Positions 54,910 to 62,625 of a DNA stretch of 64,000 nt are shown here, piece by piece. The notes below the pieces were generated by a model, which did not search any database, had not been told where the DNA came from, and saw only the letters and a list, made by a program, of their open reading frames with translations. The stretch's first letter is position 1. The number at the start of each line of letters is the position of its first letter. Made by a program: the position numbers and the translations under genes. The DNA comes from CALBPI01 sp045110335 (GTDB lineage Bacteria > Pseudomonadota > Gammaproteobacteria > Steroidobacterales > Woeseiaceae): positions 124,001 through 188,000 of the forward strand of contig JBGCGB010000015.1 in NCBI GenBank assembly GCA_045110335.1. Direction: 5' to 3'.

Positions 54910-55157
54910 TTCGTCCCTCGCCTGACATCGGTACGATCTATCTGCACCGTGAGCCGGTCGATATGAGGAAAGCGATCAATGGACTGGTGGCCATTGTCGA
55001 AGGCGAGATGGATCTCGATCCATTCAGTGCATCGCTGTTCGTGTTTTGAAATCGCAATCGATCATTGGTGAAGATGGTGGTGTGGGAAGGCAACGGCTTT
55101 GTGCTGTGGATGAAGCGGTTAGAAAAAGCACGTTCTAAGTGGCCGCTGATAAAGTGA
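54906..55157 (+). pseudogene. tnpB: IS66 TnpB, broken by an in-frame TGA
   Basis: Frame from GTG at 54906: IYLHREPVDMRKAINGL, then LDPFSASLFVF, then TGA at 55047-55049, then on in the same frame NRNRSLVKMVVWEGNGFVLWMKRLEK to a stop at 55155-55157. In intact TnpB the position after LFVF is Cys or another residue, so one substitution (TGC to TGA) is enough. Length then matches full TnpB. Confidence 0.82.
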
Positions 55158-55326
55158 GTTTCAAATTATGCATGGTATCGGGTTTTTTTCGTTCCAAATT
55201 TTGGTACACCTATCCATCGTGGCACCTAGCGAACCCTAAAGCTTTTCCACTCCTGGTCGATTATTACAAATGTACGCCGCAGATCGCGGGAGAGGCTAAT
55301 TCGTGTATTAAGGAGCAAGGATCTCT

Positions 55327-56961
55327 ATGTTAAGTCTTAACGAACTACGCGTTGGCGTCCGGCTGACCGCTGGTTTCGGCGCACTGCTTCTGGCAACGCT
55401 TATCATTGGTCTTTATGGCGTAAACCGGCTCAATAATCTCACCGATTCACTAACGTTGATTGGTGAAGACCGTATGCCGAAAGTACAGCGGCTGGCTGAC
55501 AACTTAAGCGCGATTAACCTCATTGCTCGCGAGCTGCGCAACACGCTGATCTTCGAGGAGCCGACCAAAGTAGCAGAATCCCTTGACATTATCAGGGGTG
55601 CGCAAACGGCGGCAGAAACGGCAATCGCGCCGCTCCAAAAAACGGTGACCAGTGAGCGAGGCAAAGCACTGTTGCGGGCCATGGATCGTGACAAAGCAAA
55701 GTATTTGCCGTTTGAGGCGCAGTTCCTCGAACTGATTGGACTTAGCAAAAAAGCAGAAGCCAAACAACTTCTGTCAGAGCAGCTACGACCGGCCCAATTG
55801 TCATACTTCGCGTCAATGAACAAACTCAGTGACTATCAGATGGAGCTGGTGGAGAAGGCTGTCGCGGCCGGTCACATCGCCTTCAAGCGTGATCGCAACC
55901 TCATCTTTGGCCTGCTGGTCACCATGGTAATCAGCTGCGCGATTCTGGCATTAGCCATTACGCGCTCCATTGTGGTCCCTCTGCGCCGCGCGGTTGCCAG
56001 CACCGAGCGCATTGCCGAGGGCGATCTACGCGAGAAGCTAGTGGTCAAAGGTCGCGACGAAACGGCTGAACTCTTGGAAGGCGTTGCGCGCATGCAGGAA
56101 TCGCTGCGCAATGTCGTCGGCAAGGTACGCTTGGGCGTCGATTCGGTCAATATGACCAGCAAACAAATCGCGGAATCCAGTATTAATCTGACGACGCGAA
56201 CCGAGGGTCAAGTGCTCGATCTTCATCGTACTGTCGCATCGATGGAACAGATCACTGGGACTGTCAGTCAGACCGCAAACAACGCAAGCCAAGCTGACGA
56301 TGCCGCAAAATCGGCGAGTGCAGCCGCCATCCGTGGCGGCGAGGTGGTGCGCGAGGTGGTGGCCACAATGGAAGATATTCGTACCAGTTCGAACCTGATT
56401 GGCGACATTGTTGGGACCATCGACGACATTGCCTTTCAAACAAATATTCTCGCGCTTAATGCAGCCGTCGAGGCCGCGCGCGCCGGAGAGCAGGGCCGCG
56501 GCTTTGCCGTGGTCGCCTCCGAAGTGCGTACCTTGGCACAAAATAGTGCCAAGGCCGCCAAGCAAATCGGCGAGCTGATTGCCGACAGTGGCCAAAAGGT
56601 CTTGACCGGCAGCCAGCAGGCGTCGCAGGCCGGTGACGCCATGGAGGGTATCGTCAAGCAGGTCACTGCTGTGACCGGCTTGATCAGCGATATTTCGGTG
56701 GCATCGCAGGAGCAGAGCCAGGGCGTCGGTGAAGTGAATAATGCCATGAGTAAGATGGATCAGGCCACGCAGCAAAACGCTGCCATGTCTGAGGAAAGCG
56801 CCGCGGCGTCACAGCTGCTGAGTCGCGAGGCAGAAAACCTTTCAGAGATAGTCGCTGTGTTCATTATCGACGACACCACTATGGCAAGCGTGGCCTTGGA
56901 CTCCAATCAACCCAACACGCCGTCACGATTAGGCGCAAGCGTTGTTCAGCAGGCAGCGTAA
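55327..56961 (+). CDS. Methyl-accepting chemotaxis protein
   Basis: A 544-residue transmembrane chemoreceptor: helix at about 12-32, periplasmic four-helix-bundle ligand domain, second helix at about 193-215 (FGLLVTMVISCAILALAI), HAMP domain, and a signalling domain with the conserved hairpin tip FQTNILALNAAVEAARAGEQGRGFAVVASEVR. No C-terminal NWETF-type methyltransferase-docking pentapeptide is seen. No other chemotaxis genes are near. AGGA six bases upstream supports the ATG. It directly follows the IS66 remnant, and a fused origin is possible. Confidence 0.92.
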   Translation: MLSLNELRVGVRLTAGFGALLLATLIIGLYGVNRLNNLTDSLTLIGEDRMPKVQRLADNLSAINLIARELRNTLIFEEPTKVAESLDIIRGAQTAAETAIAPLQKTVTSERGKALLRAMDRDKAKYLPFEAQFLELIGLSKKAEAKQLLSEQLRPAQLSYFASMNKLSDYQMELVEKAVAAGHIAFKRDRNLIFGLLVTMVISCAILALAITRSIVVPLRRAVASTERIAEGDLREKLVVKGRDETAELLEGVARMQESLRNVVGKVRLGVDSVNMTSKQIAESSINLTTRTEGQVLDLHRTVASMEQITGTVSQTANNASQADDAAKSASAAAIRGGEVVREVVATMEDIRTSSNLIGDIVGTIDDIAFQTNILALNAAVEAARAGEQGRGFAVVASEVRTLAQNSAKAAKQIGELIADSGQKVLTGSQQASQAGDAMEGIVKQVTAVTGLISDISVASQEQSQGVGEVNNAMSKMDQATQQNAAMSEESAAASQLLSREAENLSEIVAVFIIDDTTMASVALDSNQPNTPSRLGASVVQQAA

Positions 56962-57232
56962 TCATCGGAGCGGGAGCTGTGTTTTGACAGAGTATTGATG
57001 CTTGATGATGACGAGTATCTCCATATGGGTGGGGACCACTATTTGAATAGGCATGATCACTGGCTGAGATACTAAAAGGAAATGGAGCAGTTTCTGGCGC
57101 AATACCGGGGGCCTGGAGCCATTCAGAACTAGTCGTGTAAACGCAAGATGATTGCTTCGCAATGGACGAACTTGCTAGCTAAGGTATCGCATGCGCCAGT
57201 TGTCGACGGTACGCAACACCCTTGAGTTAGCG
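56962..57232. other. Intergenic region with a decayed coding-like stretch
   Basis: On the plus strand, a frame starting near 56997 reads MLDDDEYLHMGGDHYLNR, then is broken by stops near 57073 and 57129 (EMEQFLAQYRGPG lies between). It may be a degraded gene tail, but I cannot identify it. The region is next to IS66 debris, so insertion-related rearrangement is plausible. Confidence 0.25.
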
Positions 57233-57928
57233 TTATTCCCAGTCTTCCGTGTTCCCGTCATGGGAAGCCTTAACACCATCGAAGGCGTCCAAATAGTCAT
57301 AGACTTCATCGGGCATCGGATTGCTTCGAACGTCGATAAACGTCAATCCGGATAAATTGTCGATCTTGATGTTTTCCATTTTGTTGTCGAACAGATAAAC
57401 CTTTGCAAGCGTTGGAATCAAGCCAAAGCTCACTGCCTTCAACCGGTTTTTTTCGGCTTTAAGTTTGACGAGAACAGGCGTTTCCGCCAGGTCGAGCATT
57501 TCCAGTTGGTTCCCAAACAAATAGAGCGTCTTCAGCGTCTGATTGCTGGAGAGGTCTATTTCCCGCAGCCGATTGTTCGCGAGGTTCAGCGTTTCCAGCG
57601 CTTTCAAGTTTCGCACATCAACGTGCTGAAGCTTGTTGCCAAATAATGAAAGCGTCCGAAGATTGACCAACTGATTGATGCCCGTTGAGTCTTCGATGGC
57701 TTGGGCATTGCAGTTGAGCGAGACCAATTCGGTTGCTGATGCCAGCCCGGCACGCTGAACAGCGGCTTCCACACAGTCCGAAAGGTTGCTGTCGGGAAAC
57801 TGGACGCTACCAGCGGCTCCTGTCGCAGACAGCAGTAGCGGCCAAATCATCCATCTTGATGACCGGAAAAAACTGATACGACCGCCTTTCCGGCGCCTAC
57901 TTTTCTCTTTTTTCAAAAAAAACGTCAT
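57233..57928 (-). CDS. Leucine-rich-repeat protein, probably exported
   Basis: About 230 residues with an N-terminal hydrophobic stretch (MIWPLLLSATGAAG) after a basic region (KKEKSRRRKGGR), then at least six leucine-rich repeats of about 21-23 residues (LRTLSLFGNKLQHVDV, LETLNLANNRLREIDL, LKTLYLFGNQLEMLDL). Such repeats form solenoids for protein binding and resemble those of internalin-like proteins. The start is unclear: TTG at 57976, ATG at 57928 or ATG at 57850. It is divergent from the first RTX-like gene. Confidence 0.8.
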   Translation of the reverse strand: MTFFLKKEKSRRRKGGRISFFRSSRWMIWPLLLSATGAAGSVQFPDSNLSDCVEAAVQRAGLASATELVSLNCNAQAIEDSTGINQLVNLRTLSLFGNKLQHVDVRNLKALETLNLANNRLREIDLSSNQTLKTLYLFGNQLEMLDLAETPVLVKLKAEKNRLKAVSFGLIPTLAKVYLFDNKMENIKIDNLSGLTFIDVRSNPMPDEVYDYLDAFDGVKASHDGNTEDWE

Positions 57929-58049
57929 TTGCTGCAACCAAATGGTGGGGTCCGTCGCATGGGTTATTGAGGGCAATGAAAACGCCCGATAACCGATTTC
58001 AATATGGCGCTCCGTTTTAGAGCGATACGAGACACACTAGGAGAATAAA

Positions 58050-58943
58050 GTGATAGTAACAAAATATAGATTAGCCCCGCTTTTCTGGTTCAAGTTAACC
58101 GGTTCTTTGATGGCTCTTGCGCTCGGTGCCAACGCATCCGCTCAAGTGGCGAATACCGTCACGGGCACCGATCAAAACGCGTTGTTTGGTGTAGATGACA
58201 ACATCCAGTCGTTTCTGTCGGCTAATCGTGGCGACGCCGGCGGTGGGGACCAAAGCCTTCAAGGCGGTGACGCTGTGGAAGGCACGGAAGATGCTGATCT
58301 GCTGATTGGTGCGCTTGGCATTGATGTCTTGTTCGGTAACGGCGGTGACGATGTTCTAATCGGCGGCACCGAGGACTTCAACCCTTTCAATCGTGACCGG
58401 GCCTTTGGTGGCAGCGGCGACGATGCGTTCATTTGGGCGCCGGGCGATGGCAACGATTTTTTCGATGGTGGTGAAGGCACTGATGTGCTGCTGCTAGGCC
58501 TTGTGGGTGAGCAACGCGACGCCACCGGCAATACCGAGGGTGCGCCCTTTTTCGCGGTGAACCCACCCAATCGCGATGGCAGCCAGGACTTTGATGGCAT
58601 TTTCACCGATGCATCTAGCGGTTTACCGCTGGTCGACATCGCAAATGGCCCTGGCTTTTGCGAAGTGGTTGACGGTAGCACTGACGCTGCAGAGCAGGCC
58701 ACGATCGATGATCTTGAGCTAGATCACATTGTCCGTTTCACGCTTCGCGGCCCAGCCGCTGATGCCGCCAATCCTGACACGGGCTTACGCATTGCTGTTC
58801 ACCTGACGAATACCGAGTTCCTGGTTTGTGGCGGCGAAACAGCCGGCGAAGTGGTCGTTTTGGACCTAACGACGTCCCCGCCAACGCCGTCCGATGTTTC
58901 TCAATTGCCTCGTCAGTCTTTTGACCTTATTACCACTCGCTAG
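58050..58943 (+). CDS. Secreted RTX-like repeat protein, first paralog
   Basis: A 297-residue protein with a signal peptide (LTGSLMALALGANASA) and two calcium-binding-type glycine-aspartate blocks (GALGIDVLFGNGGDDVLIGG and RAFGGSGDDAFIWAPGDGNDFFDGG). The C-terminal 150 residues form a domain I do not recognise, with GAPFFAVNPPNRDG, DFDGIF and two conserved Cys (GFCEV, TEFLVC), ending LDLTTSPPTP. AGGAGAA is upstream of a GTG start. The next gene is a clear paralog (46 bases later in the sequence). Role unknown; the repeats suggest calcium-dependent folding outside the cell. Confidence 0.85.
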   Translation: MIVTKYRLAPLFWFKLTGSLMALALGANASAQVANTVTGTDQNALFGVDDNIQSFLSANRGDAGGGDQSLQGGDAVEGTEDADLLIGALGIDVLFGNGGDDVLIGGTEDFNPFNRDRAFGGSGDDAFIWAPGDGNDFFDGGEGTDVLLLGLVGEQRDATGNTEGAPFFAVNPPNRDGSQDFDGIFTDASSGLPLVDIANGPGFCEVVDGSTDAAEQATIDDLELDHIVRFTLRGPAADAANPDTGLRIAVHLTNTEFLVCGGETAGEVVVLDLTTSPPTPSDVSQLPRQSFDLITTR

Positions 58944-58965
58944 CGCGAACAGGAGTAGCTTTACA

Positions 58966-59940
58966 ATGAATACTAAAATGACAAAATCTGTACGCCAGCC
59001 GATTCGGATTGAACTAGGTGCTTACGCCCTAACGGCGCTGTTTCTCGCTGGATGCGGGAGTTCGAGTTACGACGATGATCCCGTTGTCGTTGTTCCACCA
59101 CCACCCGCTGCAGTGCTTCCGATTGCGGCGACCGGCAGTGATTTGAACAATCTGGGTAGTGTATTGTTATCGTTGAATCCTCAGGGACCGGGCGGATCAC
59201 CGAATCAAAGTTTGAGAAGCGGTGACATCTTTCAGGGCGGCCCGGAGGATGAGGTTCTGATCGGCGCACTAGGTGTGGACTTGCTGATCGGCAATGATGG
59301 CGATGATGTCCTGATTGGCGGTACCGAAGACTTTAACTCCAGCGTTGATGGTGATGATCGTGGCGCTGATAATCGGGATCGCGCTTTTGGTGGCAACGGT
59401 GATGACACATTCATCTGGGCCCCCGGAGACGGCAGTGACTTTTTTGACGGCGGATCGGGCGTCGACGTGCTGATCTTTGGTGTGCTGGGCGAGGAACGTG
59501 ATGCAGATGGCAGTGTCGATGGAGCGCCGTTTTTCAACGTTAATCCACCATCATCAGCGGGAGCCTTCGATTTCGATGGTATCTTTCTCGACGCAGAATC
59601 TGGTTTGCCTACGGCGCGTGTCTCAGCATCGCCCGGTTTTTGTACAGTGCTCGACGACTCAACTAACGCCGACGAATTGGCAACGCTATCTCTAGATCAA
59701 CTGGTACGTTTCAGTTTGCGCGGTATTGCGAATGCATTCGACGCCGGTGATCGTACCGATGACGACGGCCTTAGGGTTGCTGTCAGTGTTCGCAACACGG
59801 AGTTCCTCGTTTGTACAAATCGTGACATCATTGATGGTGGTGGCACTGACAATATTCAGGTTCTGGATTTGACCACATCGCCGCCAACTGTGGCTGCGTT
59901 GACGGATCTTCCTGACTACGTTCAGCAGATGATCGATTGA
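58966..59940 (+). CDS. RTX-like lipoprotein, second paralog
   Basis: A 324-residue lipoprotein with lipobox LAGC (TALFLAGC) and a proline-rich linker (VVVPPPPAA), then the same two glycine-aspartate blocks (GALGVDLLIGNDGDDVLIGG, RAFGGNGDDTFIWAPGDG) and the same C-terminal domain (GAPFFNVNPP, DFDGIF, GFCTV, TEFLVC, LDLTTSPPT). So one paralog is secreted and the other is membrane-anchored. ATG at 58966 has AGGAG about ten bases upstream; an earlier frame overlaps the first gene and is unlikely. An 11-base hairpin follows at 59945-59983. Confidence 0.85.
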   Translation: MNTKMTKSVRQPIRIELGAYALTALFLAGCGSSSYDDDPVVVVPPPPAAVLPIAATGSDLNNLGSVLLSLNPQGPGGSPNQSLRSGDIFQGGPEDEVLIGALGVDLLIGNDGDDVLIGGTEDFNSSVDGDDRGADNRDRAFGGNGDDTFIWAPGDGSDFFDGGSGVDVLIFGVLGEERDADGSVDGAPFFNVNPPSSAGAFDFDGIFLDAESGLPTARVSASPGFCTVLDDSTNADELATLSLDQLVRFSLRGIANAFDAGDRTDDDGLRVAVSVRNTEFLVCTNRDIIDGGGTDNIQVLDLTTSPPTVAALTDLPDYVQQMID

Positions 59941-59944
59941 TCCC

Positions 59945-59983
59945 ACCGGGTCTCGGGCAAAAGACTCTAGCTCGAGACCCGGT
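59945..59983 (+). terminator. Probable terminator hairpin after the RTX-like pair
   Basis: ACCGGGTCTCG (59945-59955) and CGAGACCCGGT (59973-59983) with a 17-base loop, followed by CTTTTAG. It is a weak T-run, so termination may be partial. It separates the RTX-like pair from the ECF sigma gene. Confidence 0.55.
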
Positions 59984-60012
59984 CTTTTAGATGGCGATAG
60001 GTACGGTAAACC

Positions 60013-60600
60013 ATGCAATCCACAGCGGATACGAACGACACAATGGCGCGCGACGATCAGCTGGCCATGCTCTTGTCGCGTTGTGCGTTGCGCGATCAGT
60101 CCGCTCTACGGGATCTCTATCAGCAAGTTGCCGCTAAACTGAACGGTGTTGCATTCCGTATTCTGGGTTCGCGAGATTTGGCAGAGGACGTTTTGCAGAT
60201 CAGCTTTAACCAGATTTGGAAGGATGCCGGACGCTATCGTCCGGATATCGCTCGCCCGCTAACCTGGATGACCTCCATCGTCCGGCATCGCGCTTTGGAT
60301 CGCATCAAGGCCGAGCGTCGTCGCGGTGCTGTCATTGATGAGTCTGTACAAATGGAGACTGAGCAGTTGCTCAGCAGCGAGCGCGGACCGTTGGAATTGT
60401 TTGAGTTGAGTGAAACACGGAGCCAGTTAAGTGTTTGTCTCGAGCGTCTGTCGGATGCCCAGAAACGCGCTGTCATGCTGGCCTACTATTACGGATTTTC
60501 ACGTGATGAGATTGCGGCAAAACTCGATGCGGCTGTCGGTACCGTAAAGTCCTGGTTACATCGCGGTTTGCAAAGGCTAGAACAATGTCTCACGCAATAA
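60013..60600 (+). CDS. ECF-type RNA polymerase sigma factor
   Basis: A 195-residue alternative sigma factor. Region 2 has RDLAEDVLQISFNQIWK and TWMTSIVRHRALDRIKAERRR; region 4 has SDAQKRAVMLAYYYGFSRDEIAAKL and AVGTVKSWLHRGLQRL. It directs transcription in response to an envelope or other signal held by the following anti-sigma factor. It overlaps the anti-sigma gene by 16 bases. The target promoters are not known, but the neighbouring genes are candidates. Confidence 0.93.
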   Translation: MQSTADTNDTMARDDQLAMLLSRCALRDQSALRDLYQQVAAKLNGVAFRILGSRDLAEDVLQISFNQIWKDAGRYRPDIARPLTWMTSIVRHRALDRIKAERRRGAVIDESVQMETEQLLSSERGPLELFELSETRSQLSVCLERLSDAQKRAVMLAYYYGFSRDEIAAKLDAAVGTVKSWLHRGLQRLEQCLTQ

Positions 60601-61298
60601 GATACGAGCAGGCCGAACTGCAAAACCAACTTGCGCGCAATTATGTGTTGGGTGTTCAAAGTGCGTTGACACGCGAACGGTGTGATGTCCTGAGGACTAA
60701 AATCCCGGCGTTCGATTCACGTATTCACTTTTGGGAAGAACAGCTACAACCGATGGCTGATGCGGTGCCGTCGCTGGCGCCCCGGCAATCAGTCTGGACG
60801 CAAATTGAAACGACCACATCACCGATGGCGCCAAAGCAAAAAGTTTCATGGTGGCATCGGCTCTCTTTTTTGCGCGGGTTGGCTGTGGCCACGTCGCTGG
60901 TAGCTGCCGCATTGCTTGTCGTGCAGCTCTGGTCACCGCCGGTTGCGACAGTCGACTATGTCGCTGTCTTGGCTGGTAGTGACGGGCAGGCGCAGTTTGT
61001 CGTCACCGCTAGTGATCAGACGCGACAGCTTGATATCAAAGCCTATGGTGAGCCTGCTTCGGGTGACAACGACTATCAGCTCTGGGCCGTTTCAAAGACC
61101 GACGGTGAGATTCGATCGTTGGGGCTCTTGCCGGAGACGTCGACGTCGCAGCAAACGCTAAACGAAACGGACTGGCGACTGATCGGTGATGCCTATGAGC
61201 TACTGGTCACCGTGGAAATGAAAGGCGGTTCGGCCATTGGTGAACCTAGCGAAGATGTGTCGTCGAGAGGCTTATGCATAAGACTAAGCGCTGGCTAG
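60585..61298 (+). CDS. RskA-type anti-sigma factor
   Basis: A 237-residue membrane protein: N-terminal sigma-binding part (RNYVLGVQSALTRERCD), one membrane helix near 93-112 (LRGLAVATSLVAAALLVVQL) and a periplasmic RskA domain (YQLWAVSKTDGEIRSLGLLPE). It lacks the HxxxCxxC zinc motif, as in other members of this group. It should hold the upstream sigma factor until a signal cuts it. Its last 25 bases overlap the next gene. Confidence 0.88.
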   Translation: MSHAIRYEQAELQNQLARNYVLGVQSALTRERCDVLRTKIPAFDSRIHFWEEQLQPMADAVPSLAPRQSVWTQIETTTSPMAPKQKVSWWHRLSFLRGLAVATSLVAAALLVVQLWSPPVATVDYVAVLAGSDGQAQFVVTASDQTRQLDIKAYGEPASGDNDYQLWAVSKTDGEIRSLGLLPETSTSQQTLNETDWRLIGDAYELLVTVEMKGGSAIGEPSEDVSSRGLCIRLSAG

Positions 61299-62536
61299 CG
61301 GTCTCGTTGGCGGCTCTCGTTTTTGGCGCCGGTAATGGACATACACAAACCGATACGCCAGATCGTGCGCAAGTGTTCGGTGGGGATCTGGCTTTCGACG
61401 TTCGCCTGCGCTATGAAAGCGCGACGGATGAGATTGCGAACGATGCGGATGCGCTGACACTACGCAGTGCGCTAGCTTGGAAAAGTGATGCGCTGTTTGG
61501 TCATCGGTCATTTACTGGTGCCGTTGAAGTCGAAAATACTTTGGTGATTGGCGGCGCAAACTATAGTGATGGAGAAACCAATCGCTCAACAGTGCTCATT
61601 GCCGATCCTGCAGGAACCGAAATTAATCAGGGGTATTTAGCCTACCGTTCGGCGAGCGGTTGGCAAACGACGGTAGGTCGTCAATTGTTGTCTTTTGGCG
61701 ACGAACGATTCGTTGGTACCGTGGCGTTTCGCCAGAATCATCAATCGTTCGATGCGCTGTCTTTTGGCTATGGCGGCAATGAAGACTGGTTGCTGAGCTA
61801 CGCTTATGTCGCCAACGTTAACCGGATCTTTGGCGATGACGCTGATGGCCCCAATGCGGGTTTGCTGGGGGATCATGAGCAAGACACTCATTTGCTCAAT
61901 GCCGTATTCAAAGGTTGGTCGGTAGGCGAGTTGGAGTCTTATGCTTATCTGATCGAGAACAAGGATTTCCAGCGCGCTTCGACAAATACCATCGGACTAA
62001 AATTCAGCGGCAGTGTGCGACCGAAAAAGCTCACTTATTTGTACACAATCGAAGCCGCGAACCAGCAAAGTGGCTCACGTAATCCACGCGACTATGCCGC
62101 GATGTTCTGGCGAGCCAGTGCGGGCGTTTCGTACAAACGCTTTTCCATCCAATTTACTCAGGAACGGCTGGGTAGTGATAATAGCGCGGGCTTTGTGACA
62201 CCGTTCGCGACCTTGCATCGTTTTCAGGGATGGGCTGACAAGTTTGTGGCGCAAACGCCTGACGACGGTTTAGTGAATAACTTCGTGACCATCGCAGGAC
62301 GCTGGCCGGGATTTCGTTATCGCATTCAGTTTCATGATTTCGAAACGGATGTAGGCTCTCGGAGCCTGGGTCATGAAATCGGGTTTCACTTACAGCATCG
62401 CATTCGTCAGAACCTGTTGATCGGTGTGAAGTTCGCCGACTATCGGGCGAGCCGGAGCAGATCGGAAACGGATGGATTCGCGACTGATACCCGGCGTCTT
62501 TTCTTGACCGCTTCGGCCAAGTTCGGTGATCGTTAG
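61274..62536 (+). CDS. Alginate-export-family outer-membrane barrel
   Basis: A 420-residue barrel protein with a signal peptide (AVSLAALVFGAGNGHTQ) and a pattern of porin-like strands: VRLRYESATDEIANDADALTLRSAL, LAYRSASGWQTTVGRQLLSFGDERFVG and a C-terminal ending LTASAKFGDR. This is the alginate-export/porin fold used by several transport families. It starts inside the anti-sigma gene (25-base overlap), a sign that it is part of the same regulatory unit. GAGAGG is just before the ATG. Its cargo is unknown. Confidence 0.75.
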   Translation: MHKTKRWLAVSLAALVFGAGNGHTQTDTPDRAQVFGGDLAFDVRLRYESATDEIANDADALTLRSALAWKSDALFGHRSFTGAVEVENTLVIGGANYSDGETNRSTVLIADPAGTEINQGYLAYRSASGWQTTVGRQLLSFGDERFVGTVAFRQNHQSFDALSFGYGGNEDWLLSYAYVANVNRIFGDDADGPNAGLLGDHEQDTHLLNAVFKGWSVGELESYAYLIENKDFQRASTNTIGLKFSGSVRPKKLTYLYTIEAANQQSGSRNPRDYAAMFWRASAGVSYKRFSIQFTQERLGSDNSAGFVTPFATLHRFQGWADKFVAQTPDDGLVNNFVTIAGRWPGFRYRIQFHDFETDVGSRSLGHEIGFHLQHRIRQNLLIGVKFADYRASRSRSETDGFATDTRRLFLTASAKFGDR

Positions 62537-62625
62537 CCGGATTTCCTACAGTGATAGGCTTACGGGTTTTCGAACCACATTTTAGTTTGCGTTTAGTCGT
62601 TATTCGGATGGTGCGAACTGACCGG

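Larger units (their letters stand above)
54489..55157 (+). mobile_element. IS66-family remnant: tnpA and broken tnpB, no tnpC
   Basis: The left end (about 54489) begins GTAGGCGCTCAG, similar to IS66 terminal repeats. It carries tnpA and an interrupted tnpB; the expected large tnpC transposase and right end are missing before the chemoreceptor begins. The element is therefore dead unless acted on in trans. A 10-base inverted repeat (GTAAACGATG / CATCGTTTAC at 54500-54509 and 54547-54556) lies in the leader. Confidence 0.8.

Noticed and set aside
56962..57232. Possible transposase remnant downstream of the chemoreceptor
   Set aside because: Coding-like text is interrupted by two stops and matches no family I can name, so no gene is called.
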